From: Xanthomonas floridensis
Lineage (GTDB): Bacteria > Pseudomonadota > Gammaproteobacteria > Xanthomonadales > Xanthomonadaceae
Length of the DNA: 64,000 bases
Assembly (NCBI RefSeq): GCF_001642575.1
Contig: NZ_LXNG01000057.1
Coordinates: 62,001-126,000 of the forward strand
Direction: 5' to 3'
Below the pieces are notes generated by a model. The model was not told the DNA's origin and made no database searches. It was given only the letters and a program-made list of their open reading frames with translations. Both the position numbers and the translations under genes were made by a program. This document shows, piece after piece, positions 17,512 to 27,593 of this stretch (position 1 is the stretch's first letter; every line of letters starts with the position of its first letter).

Positions 17512-20500
17512 TCAACCGCACCAGACGCGCGCGTTGCGGAACATCCGCAGCCAGGGCGACTCCTCACCCCATTCCGCCGGATGCCAACTCAGGTTCACCG
17601 TGCGCGGGGTGCGCTCGGGATGCGGCATCAGGATGGTGGCGCGGCCATCGGTACTGGTCAGGCCGGTGATGCCGTCCGGCGAGCCGTTCGGGTTGAGCGG
17701 GTAGCGCGACGCCGCCACGCCATCGCCATCGATGAAGCGCAAGGCCACCCGTGCAGCCGCCTGGTCCACGGCGGTCTCGAACTCCGCACGGCCTTCGCCA
17801 TGCGCCACCGCCACCGGGATCCGCGAACCGGCCATGCCGCGCAGGAAGATCGACGGCGACTCCACCACTTCCAGCAGCGCGGTACGCGCCTCGAACTGTT
17901 CGCTGCGGTTGCGCAGGAAGCGCGGCCAGTGCTCGGCACCGGGAATGATGTCCTTGAGCTGACTGAGCATCTGGCAGCCGTTGCACACACCCAGCGCGAA
18001 CGTATCGCTACGTGCGAAGAACGCGGCGAATGCATCGCGTAATGCCGCACGCTCCAGGATCGAGGTGGCCCAGCCGCGGCCGGCGCCCAGCACATCGCCG
18101 TAGCTGAAACCGCCACAGGCGGCGAAGCCGGAAAATTGCGCCAGATCCACGCGCCCTTCGATCAGGTCGCTCATGTGCACGTCGAATGCGCTGAAGCCTG
18201 CGCGTTCGAAGTTGTAGGCCATCTCGATCTGCCCGTTGACGCCCTGCTCGCGCAGGATCGCCACCTTGGGCCGCGCGCCGGTCGCCACGAACGGCGCTGC
18301 CACATCCTCGGACGGATCGAACACCAACTTGGGACGCAGGCCGGGCGCCTGGAAATCGCGCGCCAGCGCGCGCTCTTCGTCGGCACTGTCCGGGTTGTCG
18401 CGCAGCTTCTGCATGGCGTGGGTCACCGACCACCAGGCATCGAACAATTCTTCCCAACGCCATTCCGCCAGCACGCGTCCCTGCCCGCTCACCCGCACGC
18501 GCGGCGCGCCGGTGGGACGCGCGATGCGCTGCGCGCATTCGGTCAGTGCATGCCGCTCGACCAGATCGGCAAACGCGGCGCGATCTTCGCTGGCGATCTG
18601 CACCACCGCACCGAGTTCTTCGTTGAACAGGCTGCGGAACGCATCGTCGCCCCACGCATCCAGCGTAATATCCAGGCCCTGGCGCGAGGCAAACGCCATC
18701 TCGCACAGCGCCGCAAACGCACCGCCATCGCTGCGGTCGTGATACGCCAGCAGCAGCCCGCCTTCGCGTGCATCGCGGATCAGCTCGAAGAAGCTGCGCA
18801 GCCGCTGCGCATCATCCAGATCCGGCACGTCACCGCCGAACGCCGGCAACGCCGAAGCGTCGGCGTACACCTGCGCCAGCACCGAGCCACCCAGACGCTG
18901 CTTGCCGCCACCAAGCCCGATCAACCACAGCTCGCTTTCTTCATCGTTGCGCAGCAACGGCGTCAGCTGGGTGCGGACATCGCTCACCGGCGCAAAGGCA
19001 CTGATGATCAGCGAGACTGGAGAAACGCTTTTCAGCATTTCTCCGGGAATGGGGAATGAGGAATGCGGAATGGTGGAAGCGGAGGGCTGCGGCGTTTCGC
19101 CATTCCCAATCCCCGATTCCCCATTCCCGGCAACCCACTGCGCCTGCATCGACAGCGAATCCTTGCCCACCGGGATGCTCAGCTCCAGCGCCGGGCACAG
19201 TTCCATGCCGACTGCGCGCACCGCGTCGTACAGCAGTGCATCTTCGCCGGCATGACCGGCGGCGGCCATCCAGTTGGCCGAGAGCTTGATGCTGGCCAGG
19301 GTCTGCACCGGTGCCGCGCACAGGTTGGTGATCGCCTCGCCGACGGCCATGCGCGCCGAGGCGGCAGCATTCAACAGCGCCAGCGGGGCGCGCTCGCCGA
19401 TCGACATCGCCTCGCCTTCGAAGGTCTCGAACCCGGCCAGGGTGATGGCGCAATCGGCCAGCGGCAGCTGCCACGGACCGATCATCTGTTCGCGTGCAGT
19501 CAACCCGCCCACGCTGCGGTCGCCGATGGTGACCAGAAAGCTCTTGGACGCCACGGTGGGATGCGCCAGCACGCGCAACCCGGCCTCGTGCAGATCCAGC
19601 CCCGCAGTCTGCAACACCGGCCACTGCGGTGCCGGCGGATGTACCGCATCGCGATGCATCTTCGGCGCCTTGCCGAACAGGACATCCATCGGCAAATCGA
19701 TCGGGAGCCGGGAATCGGGAGTGGGGAATGGGGAATGGGGAGGAGCGGCTTCGGCAACCGCCAGCGCGCCGTTACCATTCCCGATTCCCGATTCCCGATT
19801 CCCGGCGTCGAAGACGCCGTAACCAACCACCAGCCGCTCTTCGGCCGTAGCCACGCCGACAGCGGCGAACGGGCAGCGCTCGCGGGCGCAGATGGCGGCG
19901 AATTCGTCCAGGCGTGCCTGCGGCACACCGAGCACGTAGCGCTCCTGCGATTCGTTGCACCACAGTTCCAGCGGCGACAGCGAGGGGTCGTCGCTGAGCA
20001 CGCGACCCAGGTCGATGATGCCGCCCACCCCTGAATCGTGCAGCAGCTCGGGGATGGCGTTGGACAGGCCGCCCGCGCCCACGTCGTGGAACCAGCGGAT
20101 CGGGTTGTCGGTACCCAGCGCCACGCAGCGGTCGATGACCTCCTGGCAGCGGCGCTCCATCTCCGGGTTTTCGCGCTGCACGCTGGCAAAATCCAGCGCC
20201 TCGGCACTGTCGCCGGCGGCCACCGAGCTGGCCGCACCGCCCCCCAGGCCGATCAGCATCGCCGGGCCGCCCAGCACGATCACCGCATCGCCCGGCTGCA
20301 GGCGCAGCTTCTCCACTTGGTTGCGATCGATCGCGCCCAGGCCGCCGGCCAGCATGATCGGCTTGTCGTAGGCACGGGTCAGGCCCGGACCTTCGGCCAG
20401 CTCGAAGCTGCGGAAATACCCCAGCAGGTTCGGCCGGCCGAATTCGTTGTTGAACGCGGCACCGCCCAGCGGACCGTCCAGCATGATGTCCAGCGCCGGG

Positions 20501-21558
20501 GCCATGCGCGGGTTCAGCGCGCGCGGCGCTTCCCACGGCTGCGGCAGGGTGGGAATGCGCAGGTGCGAGACCGAAAACCCGGTCAGGCCGGCCTTGGGCT
20601 TGCCGCCGCGACCGGTGGCGCCTTCGTCGCGGATCTCGCCGCCGGCGCCGGTGGCCGCGCCGGGAAACGGCGCGATCGCGGTCGGGTGGTTATGCGTTTC
20701 CACCTTGATCGCAAATGCCGACGGCAGCACCGCTTCGCTGCGGTACTCGCCGCTGGCCGGGTCCGGGCGGTAACGCGCGGCCGGCACGCCTTCCACCACC
20801 GCCGCGTTGTCGCTGTAGGCCGACAAGGTGTGCTGCGGGGTCTGCTGGTGGGTGTGCTTGATCATCCGGAACAGCGAGCGTTCCTGCGGCTTGCCGTCGA
20901 TGGTCCAGCTGGCGTTGAAGATCTTGTGCCGACAGTGCTCGGAGTTGGCCTGCGCGAACATCATCAGCTCGACATCGGCCGGGTCGCGGCCCAGGGCGGC
21001 GAAGCGTTCGCGCAGGTAGTCGATCTCGTCCTGCGCCAGCGCCAGTCCCAGGTCGCGGTTGGCCTGTTCCAGCGCATCCAGCGGCACGCGCTGCAGCTGG
21101 CCCGGGTCGGGCACGTTGAACAGGGCTTCGGCCGCGGCGGTCGAGCCCAGCAGCGACTGCGTCATTGGGTCATGCAGCAGCTTGGCCACCGCGGCCTGCA
21201 CGGCAGGGTCCTCCGGCCAGCCAGCCAGATCGATGCGGGTGCCACGCTCTACGCGCTGGATCAGCTGCCCGGCCCCGCGCACCAGTTCGGTGGCCTTGCT
21301 CGACCACGGCGACAACGTGCCCAGGCGCGGCACGACATAGCGCGAAGAAGCGTCCTCTGCGCGCGGCGCCGGGTCTGCAGCGGCCTGCAGGATCCGCTGC
21401 AAGGTGGCCTGATCGGGCGATTGCCCGGCCTCGGCGCGAATGAAGTAGACGTGCCAGGCGCCGGTGATGCGCAGCGCGGGAACGAGGGTTTGCAGGCGGG
21501 TTTCGAGCCGAGCGCGGCGGAACGGCGAAAGGGCGGAAGCGCCCTCGAGGACCATCAT
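17512..21558 (-). CDS. purL: Phosphoribosylformylglycinamidine synthase (FGAM synthase)
   Basis: Large single-chain enzyme of purine biosynthesis; it converts FGAR, glutamine and ATP to FGAM in the cytosol. The N-terminus [18 protein letters not shown] is the family N-terminus. The synthetase core has [21 protein letters not shown] residues ([11 protein letters not shown] near 290), and the C-terminal glutaminase has the nucleophile Cys1192 ([12 protein letters not shown]) with HGEGRAEF downstream. The product has 1348 residues, longer than the about 1295 of E. coli PurL. The excess is largely two insertions of GGGAAT-type repeat DNA at about residues 585-619 and 810-838, read in frame as Gly/Asn/Ser/Pro-rich loops. 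Both fall in linkers (before [12 protein letters not shown] and before [12 protein letters not shown]), so activity is probably kept. A terminator follows. Confidence 0.97.
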   Translation of the reverse strand: MMVLEGASALSPFRRARLETRLQTLVPALRITGAWHVYFIRAEAGQSPDQATLQRILQAAADPAPRAEDASSRYVVPRLGTLSPWSSKATELVRGAGQLIQRVERGTRIDLAGWPEDPAVQAAVAKLLHDPMTQSLLGSTAAAEALFNVPDPGQLQRVPLDALEQANRDLGLALAQDEIDYLRERFAALGRDPADVELMMFAQANSEHCRHKIFNASWTIDGKPQERSLFRMIKHTHQQTPQHTLSAYSDNAAVVEGVPAARYRPDPASGEYRSEAVLPSAFAIKVETHNHPTAIAPFPGAATGAGGEIRDEGATGRGGKPKAGLTGFSVSHLRIPTLPQPWEAPRALNPRMAPALDIMLDGPLGGAAFNNEFGRPNLLGYFRSFELAEGPGLTRAYDKPIMLAGGLGAIDRNQVEKLRLQPGDAVIVLGGPAMLIGLGGGAASSVAAGDSAEALDFASVQRENPEMERRCQEVIDRCVALGTDNPIRWFHDVGAGGLSNAIPELLHDSGVGGIIDLGRVLSDDPSLSPLELWCNESQERYVLGVPQARLDEFAAICARERCPFAAVGVATAEERLVVGYGVFDAGNRESGIGNGNGALAVAEAAPPHSPFPTPDSRLPIDLPMDVLFGKAPKMHRDAVHPPAPQWPVLQTAGLDLHEAGLRVLAHPTVASKSFLVTIGDRSVGGLTAREQMIGPWQLPLADCAITLAGFETFEGEAMSIGERAPLALLNAAASARMAVGEAITNLCAAPVQTLASIKLSANWMAAAGHAGEDALLYDAVRAVGMELCPALELSIPVGKDSLSMQAQWVAGNGESGIGNGETPQPSASTIPHSSFPIPGEMLKSVSPVSLIISAFAPVSDVRTQLTPLLRNDEESELWLIGLGGGKQRLGGSVLAQVYADASALPAFGGDVPDLDDAQRLRSFFELIRDAREGGLLLAYHDRSDGGAFAALCEMAFASRQGLDITLDAWGDDAFRSLFNEELGAVVQIASEDRAAFADLVERHALTECAQRIARPTGAPRVRVSGQGRVLAEWRWEELFDAWWSVTHAMQKLRDNPDSADEERALARDFQAPGLRPKLVFDPSEDVAAPFVATGARPKVAILREQGVNGQIEMAYNFERAGFSAFDVHMSDLIEGRVDLAQFSGFAACGGFSYGDVLGAGRGWATSILERAALRDAFAAFFARSDTFALGVCNGCQMLSQLKDIIPGAEHWPRFLRNRSEQFEARTALLEVVESPSIFLRGMAGSRIPVAVAHGEGRAEFETAVDQAAARVALRFIDGDGVAASRYPLNPNGSPDGITGLTSTDGRATILMPHPERTPRTVNLSWHPAEWGEESPWLRMFRNARVWCG
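19045..19130. repeat. Inverted GGGAAT/ATTCCC element inside purL (copy 1)
   Basis: Left arm GGGAATGGGGAATGAGGAAT, a spacer of about 35 bases, then a right arm of CATTCCC/GATTCCC units. It is translated in purL as GESGIGNGE...[10 protein letters not shown]. Related elements lie at 5299-5331, 19702-19805 and 29860-29977. Confidence 0.85.
19702..19805. repeat. Inverted GGGAAT/ATTCCC element inside purL (copy 2)
   Basis: Left arm of GGGAATC/GGGGAATG units (19702-19742), a spacer of about 30 bases, and a right arm of CCATTCCCGATTCCCGATT units to 19805. It is read in frame within purL as [12 protein letters not shown]...[12 protein letters not shown], with no stop codon. Confidence 0.85.
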
Positions 21559-22081
21559 GTCCGGGGAACCGTGTCAGAAACGGGGCTGCAGATTGTAACG
21601 GAGCCGATGGGTCGGCGTCGGTCGAGCATGCGGCGGAAGGCAATCGGCCAGCGAATCAGGCCGACAGCCACCAACCCACGTTTCATTCGGCGCGGCCATC
21701 GTGACAGGTACACGGACGAGCGCAGCGACCTGGCGATTGGCTGCCTGGCTAACGCGTTGGCGACTGGCCATCTGGCTCACGCGCCGGTTGGCTGCGCCCT
21801 GCCCTGCTCCAGCTGTGTCTTCATCCGCACCGCCATCGTGGCCCTGCGACTGGCGCAGGCGCGACATCTGGCGGTGGCGACATCTGCGCGCCGGACGCAG
21901 CCGATCCACACCACCGCGTGCCCGAATCGGCGGCCGGACGCCACCCGACCGCTCGATCCAGCCAGCCACGCCACCCCGGAACGCAAAAGGCCGGAATGCA
22001 GACGCATCCCGGCCCTCTGACGAGCGTCCAGCCCGCGAGGGCCAGCGCCGACGCGGCGTCACACGCCCGCGTCGACGTGGA
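21559..22081. other. dsbC-purL intergenic region
   Basis: A 520-base stretch upstream of purL on the minus strand. It contains the dsbC-like gene's terminator (21989-22014) and a low-complexity stretch of TGGC-rich imperfect repeats (about 21725-21800). No gene is supported. The purL promoter should lie near 21560-21700, but no clear boxes were seen. Confidence 0.55.
21989..22014 (-). terminator. Terminator after the DsbC-like gene
   Basis: On the minus strand, GGCCGGGATGC and GCATTCCGGCC form an 11-bp stem with one G-U pair and a 4-base loop, followed by TTTTGCGTT. It lies 68 bases beyond the stop codon. Confidence 0.85.
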
Positions 22082-22885
22082 TCAGCGGCTGCCGCCCGCC
22101 GTGGTGACGGCGCGCTTTTCCAGCGCCTCACGCAGCTGCGCCGGCGGCAGGTAGCCGCCGAGCTGGGTGCCGTCGGGCGCAAAGATCGCCGGGGTACCGT
22201 TGACGCCCAGGCGCTGACCCAGCGTGTACTCCATTGACACCGGGTTCTTGCAGTCCTTGGACGCCACCGGCTGGCCGGTCTTGGCCGCCGTCAGCGCCTG
22301 CTTGCGGTCGGCGGCGCACCATACCGCGATCATTTCCTTGTGGTCCTGGCTGCCCAAGCCCATGCGCGGAAACGCCAGATATTCGACCGCGATCCCCTGC
22401 TTGTTGAGCTCGCCGATCTCGCTATGCAGCTTGCGGCAGTAGCCGCATTCCACATCGGTGAAGACGGTCACGGTGTACTTCGGGTTGGCCGGCGCGAACA
22501 CGATGCGATCGGCCTTGGGCACCGTCTCCAGCTGCTTGCGACGGTAGGCCAGCAGGCCCGGGCTGGCCGCGAACTGCTTGTTCTGGATGTCGAACGGCTG
22601 CGCCTGGATCAGGTAGCGGCCGTCGTCGCTGACGTACAGCACCTGCCCGCCAACCACCACCTCGCGGAACCCGGGGAACGGCGCGGCGCCGATGTAATCC
22701 GGCTTGAAGTCAGGATCCAATGCCTTGAGGGCAGCGCCGACGCGCTGATCCACATTGCCGGTCGCGGCGGGAGCGGCAGCGGCGGCTGGCTTGGCGCCGG
22801 CGTTGCTTGCCGCAGGCTGCGACGATTGTGCGCAGGCGGTAAGGCTGAGCGCGCCCAGCAGCGCGGCAATAGCAAGACGATACAT
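22082..22885 (-). CDS. dsbC: DsbC/DsbG-family periplasmic thiol:disulfide isomerase, lipoprotein
   Basis: Shuffles wrong disulfides in periplasmic proteins. The 267-residue product has a lipoprotein signal with lipobox LTAC (Cys18), a low-complexity Ala/Pro linker (about 20-42), a DsbC dimerisation domain (about 46-105, PDYIGAAPFPGFREVVVGG) and a thioredoxin-fold domain with the active site CGYC at 147-150. The cis-Pro loop is GVNGTPAIF. A second Cys pair (VWCAAD and SKDCKNP) fits the structural disulfide of DsbC. Lipid anchoring is unusual relative to E. coli DsbC but is seen in related bacteria. Useful for T2SS substrates, which fold in the periplasm (inference). It has its own terminator. 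Confidence 0.92.
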   Translation of the reverse strand: MYRLAIAALLGALSLTACAQSSQPAASNAGAKPAAAAAPAATGNVDQRVGAALKALDPDFKPDYIGAAPFPGFREVVVGGQVLYVSDDGRYLIQAQPFDIQNKQFAASPGLLAYRRKQLETVPKADRIVFAPANPKYTVTVFTDVECGYCRKLHSEIGELNKQGIAVEYLAFPRMGLGSQDHKEMIAVWCAADRKQALTAAKTGQPVASKDCKNPVSMEYTLGQRLGVNGTPAIFAPDGTQLGGYLPPAQLREALEKRAVTTAGGSR

Positions 22886-23273
22886 TCACGCATCCAGTGG
22901 AATCGGGGTGACTGGATTCTCGCACAGGGCGGATGAAGCCTGGCAGCGGCCGCGACAGTTTGTTCGCTCCCCGAGGGACAGGTTCATGACACTTGAAGGG
23001 CACGCAGTCATGGGCCGAGATGGCGCCGCAGCACGAGCCTCCTCAAGCACTATCAGAACGTTGCGCCCCAGTACCGCATAGACCTGGCGTGGGAACGCCG
23101 ATAGCCAGAGTGGCTTGCAGATGGCGACGTCCACCAATCAGATGCCCGCACGCTCAAGGCCGGGACGCCTCCGCTCAATCAACGCTGCGCGCCATACCAC
23201 GTCGCCGACAGGCGGCTACGCGTGACTCACCCGGACATGATCTTGCACGACAAGAATTCCCTCGCCCGCCCCA
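22886..23273. other. xerD-dsbC intergenic region
   Basis: About 390 bases without a supported gene. Short frames here have no recognisable family traits, and no clear hairpin or promoter pair was seen. Confidence 0.5.
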
Positions 23274-24245
23274 TTAGCCGCGCGGATGATGCCGGGCGTG
23301 CAGCGTCTGCAGGTGCTGACGCGCCACCAGCGTGTAGATCTGAGTGGTCGAAAGCGAACTGTGGCCCAGCAGCATCTGCAGCGCGCGCAGGTCGGCGCCG
23401 TGATTGAGCAGGTGGGTGGCGAAGCTGTGCCGAAGGCCATGCGGGCTGACCGTGGCCGGGTCGATGCCGGCCAGCGCCGCGTAGCGTTTGACCAGCGCCC
23501 AGAACTGCTGGCGGCTGGGCGGCTGGCGCACCGCGTCGATGAACAATGGCACCTGCCCATCCGCCGCAGGCACCGCCTTGTTGCCGGCAAGCAGCGGGCG
23601 CGCCTCGCGCAGATAGCGCTCCAGCCAGTGCTGGGACTCCTCGCCCAGTGGCACCAGACGTTCCTTGCTGCCCTTGCCGGTGACGCGCAGGACGCCCTGC
23701 CGCAGGTTGACCCCCACCGCAGGCAAATTGACCAGCTCACTCACGCGCAGGCCGGCCGCATACATCAATTCAAGCATGGCGCGGTCGCGCAGCCCCAGCG
23801 GCGTCTGCACATCAGGTGCCGCCAGCAAGGCATCGATCTGGGTTTCGGTCAGCGCCTTGGGCAGCGAGCGTGGCAGGCGCGGAGGGTCCAGCAAGGCGGT
23901 GGGATCGTCGCTGCGCACGCCATCGCGCAGCAACAGCCCATAGAAGGCGCGCAAGGTGGACAACAGCCGGGCATTGCTGCGCGGGCAATAGCGCGCCTCG
24001 GTGCGCCAGCGCAGGTAGTCGAACAAGGCCGGACGCTGCATCCCCAACAGGCCGCCGCCCGCACCATCGCGCCAGCGCGCCAGCCCCTCCAGATCGCGCC
24101 GGTAGCTCTCCAGCGTCTGTCGCGCCACGCCGTTTTCGGCCCAGAAACGGTCCAGGAAACGCTCGATGGCCACCGCATCGGCCGCCTGCAAGGGCGGCAG
24201 TTGCCGGGCAAGTTGGCGACGTTCGGTGGGGCTGCTGGCAGACAT
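23274..24245 (-). CDS. xerD: Site-specific tyrosine recombinase XerD
   Basis: Resolves chromosome dimers at dif with XerC and FtsK. The start at 24245 ([16 protein letters not shown]) gives 323 residues; earlier in-frame codons look non-coding. The N-terminal SAM-like DNA-binding domain spans about 20-110 and the catalytic domain about 130-310. Catalytic residues seen are Arg167 (AAGLRVSEL), Lys191 (TGKGSKER), His269 and Arg272 ([12 protein letters not shown]), His295 ([14 protein letters not shown]) and nucleophile Tyr304. XerD rather than XerC is inferred from family resemblance and the adjacent dsbC-like gene, the same pairing as in E. coli (xerD-dsbC). Confidence 0.9.
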   Translation of the reverse strand: MSASSPTERRQLARQLPPLQAADAVAIERFLDRFWAENGVARQTLESYRRDLEGLARWRDGAGGGLLGMQRPALFDYLRWRTEARYCPRSNARLLSTLRAFYGLLLRDGVRSDDPTALLDPPRLPRSLPKALTETQIDALLAAPDVQTPLGLRDRAMLELMYAAGLRVSELVNLPAVGVNLRQGVLRVTGKGSKERLVPLGEESQHWLERYLREARPLLAGNKAVPAADGQVPLFIDAVRQPPSRQQFWALVKRYAALAGIDPATVSPHGLRHSFATHLLNHGADLRALQMLLGHSSLSTTQIYTLVARQHLQTLHARHHPRG

Positions 24246-24410
24246 CGCCACAGGATAGAACGTGACCGGCGGCATGCGCGAGGCGAAGCGTGCCCCCGGC
24301 AATGCACCGACAGGCTGGCTCGCCACCGCTCAGGCACACCACAGCAACACCTGCCGCGCACTACCGCAACGCGGCGTTGCCATCGCCTGGGTGCCGGCTA
24401 TGCTCCTGGC

Positions 24411-24878
24411 ATGACGTCGATTCCTGCTCCCCGCGCTGCACGCTCACCTGCCCTGCTGGGCTGGCGGATCCTCGCCCTGTGTTACGACTTCTGGCCAGCG
24501 CTGGCGCTCTGGATGCTGGTGTCCACCTGCTTCACGCTGGGATTTACCCTGGCCGGACACCCCGCACGCCAGAACATCGCTCCCTTCAGCGCCTGGCAGT
24601 GGCTGCTGTGGCTGTGCTGCTGGGTGGTGGCCGGCATCTACGCCACGGTCAGTTGGCGGCGCGGTGGGCAGACCCTGGGCATGCGCCCGTGGCGACTGCA
24701 CCTGCAGGAGCCACGCCCCACCTGGCGACAGGCCTGGACGCGTTATGCGGTGGGCACGCTGTCGCTGGCCCTGGCCGGCGCCGGATTCTGGTGGGCATGG
24801 GTGGACCGCGAGCGGCTGACCTGGCATGACCGTGCAAGCGGGACACGGCTGCAGCGCCCACTCAAGTCAGGTCGCTGA
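24411..24878 (+). CDS. RDD-family membrane protein
   Basis: Small inner-membrane protein of 155 residues with an RDD domain: WRILALCYDFWPALALWMLV near the N-terminus carries the conserved Arg and Asp, and three hydrophobic segments follow at about 25-47, 60-80 and 120-138. Some RDD proteins have been linked to Na+/H+ exchange, but most have no known role, so no function is assigned. It is divergent from xerD (165-base gap) and convergent with the lptFG operon. The ATG at 24411 is the first sensible start. Confidence 0.85.
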   Translation: MTSIPAPRAARSPALLGWRILALCYDFWPALALWMLVSTCFTLGFTLAGHPARQNIAPFSAWQWLLWLCCWVVAGIYATVSWRRGGQTLGMRPWRLHLQEPRPTWRQAWTRYAVGTLSLALAGAGFWWAWVDRERLTWHDRASGTRLQRPLKSGR

Positions 24879-24995
24879 CCCGTAAGATCACCAGACGTTC
24901 AAGCGATCTGCAAGCAGACCGCAAATGACACGCGCATCGCATGCATGGTGGCGTTCTCAAACGGGCGCGCCGCTTGCTGGCTTGGCCAGCGTCAT

Positions 24996-25301
24996 CTAGC
25001 GAGAGAACGGGGACGGGCGCTCGATCCATGCCTGCACCAGGCTTCCCAACAGATACAACACCACCAAAAAGGGTGGCACCAAGACCAGGTAACTCGTCAA
25101 CCAGGACAGCCCGCGTAGCCAGGAATCTGCGCCAATCGCGTCCAGCAGCGCAAGCTGCGGGGTAAGGGGCATTTGCAGCATCACAAACCGCCCCTTGTCG
25201 TCGCTGCCTGCCTCCTGAGCGATCCACAGGCAGAGCGCTGTAGGTATCAGGTACAGCACACACAGCACGATCCCAAACGCACTGAGGCGCCGCTTGCGCA
25301 T
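24996..25301 (-). CDS. Small membrane protein coupled to lptG, unknown function
   Basis: A 101-residue protein not recognised as a named family. Its ATG (25299-25301) shares a base with the lptG stop (TGATG), so it is translationally coupled to the LPS-export permease genes. It has an N-terminal hydrophobic segment (SAFGIVLCVLYLIPTALCLW), a loop of about 35 residues, and a second hydrophobic stretch (YLVLVPPFLVVLYLLGSLV), ending in IERPSPFSR. The layout suggests two membrane helices with a periplasmic loop. A role with LptFG would be inference from the overlap alone. Confidence 0.75.
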   Translation of the reverse strand: MRKRRLSAFGIVLCVLYLIPTALCLWIAQEAGSDDKGRFVMLQMPLTPQLALLDAIGADSWLRGLSWLTSYLVLVPPFLVVLYLLGSLVQAWIERPSPFSR

Positions 25302-26407
25302 CAACTACTGCGCCGCCGGAACAACCACGCCGAGACGCCCAGCATCACCATCGGCGGCAGTGCGTAGGCGATGCGGTAATCGAGCTTGAGCGCGCCGGCC
25401 ATGCGGCCGAAGAACAGCTGCAACAGCCAGAACCCCAGCGCGAACAGGATGCCCAGGAACAAGCGCTTGCCCAGGCCGCCGCTGCGCAGCGAACCGAACG
25501 AGAACGGAATGGCCGCCATGCACAGCGCCAGCACATTGAGCGGATAGAACCAGCGGCTCCAGTACTGGTCTTCGTAGTCGCGCGCATCCAGCCCGTTGCG
25601 TCGGCGGTACTCGATGCTCTGCTCAAGCTCGTGTGCAGAGAGATTGCGTGGCTTGGCCAACCCCGCCGCCAGCGCTGCCGGGCTCAATTGAGACTGCCAT
25701 GGCAACTCGGGGAAGGTTTCGCGCTGCACCGAGCGTTCCTGGAAGGTGTCGCGGCGTACCTGTCGCAGTGTCCAGCGACCATCCCGGTGTTCGGCCACCG
25801 ATGCGTAGGTCAGTTGCTGCATGCGGCCGTTGGCATCCAGGTGGTACAGGCGCACGTCGTGCAGATCCAACGCGGTACCACCGCCATCGAGCAGCTTTTC
25901 CTCGCCGCTGAGCGCATTGAGGAAGGTGTCGCCTTCGCGCGCCCACAGGCCGGAATAGCGCGACGATGCCATATCGTTGTTGTAGCGCGCGCTGGCCTTG
26001 AGCGTATCGGCCTGGTTCTGCGCCCACGGCCCCACGGTCTCGCCACTGATCACCATGCTGCCGGTCAGCAAGGCCATCGCAGCGACCACCGAGGCGGACA
26101 TGCGCTTGCGCGAGACGCCCAGCGCGCGCAAGGCGGTCAGCTCGGAGGTGGCCGCCAGCTGACCCAGACCCATCAACGCACCGATGACCGCGGCGGTGGG
26201 GAACAAGGTGTAGGCCCGGCGCGGCACCGTGTAGGCCACATAGGCCACGGCGTGACCGAAGCTATAGCTGCCCTGGCCGATATTCTTGGCCTCGCTGGCA
26301 AACGCATTGACCAGATCCAGGCCCAACAGCACCGCCCAGGTCAGCAGCACGGTGAACAGCACCACGCGACCGACATACCAATCATGGACCCGCGGGGTCA
26401 GCCTCAT
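25301..26407 (-). CDS. lptG: LPS export permease LptG
   Basis: Half of the LptB2FG ABC transporter that extracts lipopolysaccharide from the inner membrane and feeds it to LptC/LptA. The start at 26407 (MRLTPRVHDWYVGRVVLFTV) overlaps the lptF stop as ATGA; the 368-residue length fits the family. There are six membrane segments, three before and three after a large periplasmic beta-jellyroll (about 130-260). The coupling-helix region LAATSELTALRALGVSRKRM matches YjgP/YjgQ proteins. Confidence 0.94.
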   Translation of the reverse strand: MRLTPRVHDWYVGRVVLFTVLLTWAVLLGLDLVNAFASEAKNIGQGSYSFGHAVAYVAYTVPRRAYTLFPTAAVIGALMGLGQLAATSELTALRALGVSRKRMSASVVAAMALLTGSMVISGETVGPWAQNQADTLKASARYNNDMASSRYSGLWAREGDTFLNALSGEEKLLDGGGTALDLHDVRLYHLDANGRMQQLTYASVAEHRDGRWTLRQVRRDTFQERSVQRETFPELPWQSQLSPAALAAGLAKPRNLSAHELEQSIEYRRRNGLDARDYEDQYWSRWFYPLNVLALCMAAIPFSFGSLRSGGLGKRLFLGILFALGFWLLQLFFGRMAGALKLDYRIAYALPPMVMLGVSAWLFRRRSS

Positions 26408-27486
26408 GCGCGCGTCCTCGGCCGGCGCACGCGGCCATCGCGCGCATACGCCCAGACCGCCACCGCCAGCAGCGGCAGCGTCAGCCACCACAAGCCCAGC
26501 GCAGCCGGGGTCTTGCCGTTGGCAATCCACTGGGTGCCGACAATCATCAAATTGGTGCCCACCATGTAGGCCAGGAAGGCGAGCATGATCCGGCCATAAC
26601 GCTGTTGCCGAGGCGCGCTGCGCGACAGCGGCAGGGTCAGCAGGGCGAAGGCCAGCGCCAGCAGCGGCGGCGCCAACCGCTCGTGCAGCTGCGCACGCGC
26701 CGCCGGGCGCTCATCGGACAGCAGCTGCGTGGTCCACATCACTTCCGGGTCGTTGGCGTCGTGGGTGCGGGTGCGGTCGGGCAAGGCCACGTCGTTGCTG
26801 GCGAACTTCATCAAACGGTAGTCCAGGGCGTCGCCGGCGGCCGGGCCCTCGATGCGGTAGCCGTCCTCCAGGCGCAGGTAACGGTCGGTCTTGCCTTCGA
26901 AGAACATCGCGCCGCGTTCGGCAGTGACCACGTCCAGGCGGTCGTCCTTCTGCCGTTGCATGAAGACCTTGCCCAGGTTCTTGCCATCGGCCGAGATGGT
27001 GGTCAGGTAGACCACGCCGCCGCCGGACAGCGGGGTGAACTTGCCCGACTCCAGCCCGGCCATCAGCACGCTGCGGTTGGCGTCTTCCAGCATGGTCTCG
27101 GCAGTGCGGCTGGCCCACGGGCCCAGCCACAGCGAGCACAGCCCGATGATCACCACCACCGGCACCACCAGCATCAGCATCGGCCGCAACATGCGCCTGG
27201 GGCCGACGCCAATGGCGGTGATCACCGCCATTTCTGAATCGCGGTACAGCCTGGCCAGGGCCAATAACAGGCCCAGCATCAGCGCCAGCGGCAGGATGAT
27301 CGGCAGGTAGGCGACGAATTGCAGGCCTACCTGCGACAGCAGCAAGCGAGCGGGGATGCGGCCGTCGGCGATATTGCCGAGGATATCCACCAGCACGCCG
27401 CCGACGCTGACGACCAGCAGCACGATCAAGGTGGCCAGGAAGCTCTGGGTGAAATCGCTAAGCAGATATCGATCGAGCTTCGGCAT
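26404..27486 (-). CDS. lptF: LPS export permease LptF
   Basis: Partner of LptG in the LptB2FG transporter. The 360-residue product begins MPKLDRYLLSDFTQSFLATL, the conserved YjgP start. The coupling helix reads ALARLYRDSEMAVITAIGVG (about 94-113), and a periplasmic domain spans about 135-275 with three helices on either side. It is the first gene of lptF-lptG-small membrane protein, divergent from pepA across 107 bases that must hold both promoters. Confidence 0.94.
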   Translation of the reverse strand: MPKLDRYLLSDFTQSFLATLIVLLVVSVGGVLVDILGNIADGRIPARLLLSQVGLQFVAYLPIILPLALMLGLLLALARLYRDSEMAVITAIGVGPRRMLRPMLMLVVPVVVIIGLCSLWLGPWASRTAETMLEDANRSVLMAGLESGKFTPLSGGGVVYLTTISADGKNLGKVFMQRQKDDRLDVVTAERGAMFFEGKTDRYLRLEDGYRIEGPAAGDALDYRLMKFASNDVALPDRTRTHDANDPEVMWTTQLLSDERPAARAQLHERLAPPLLALAFALLTLPLSRSAPRQQRYGRIMLAFLAYMVGTNLMIVGTQWIANGKTPAALGLWWLTLPLLAVAVWAYARDGRVRRPRTRA

Positions 27487-27593
27487 AGGGTGGGCTTGTC
27501 TTAAACTCTCGGATTCGTTCGCGGCGCCGCCAGCCTAGTCAGGTTGGCGTAAACAGCCCGCGATTGTACGGATTTGCCTACGGAATCTGATCA

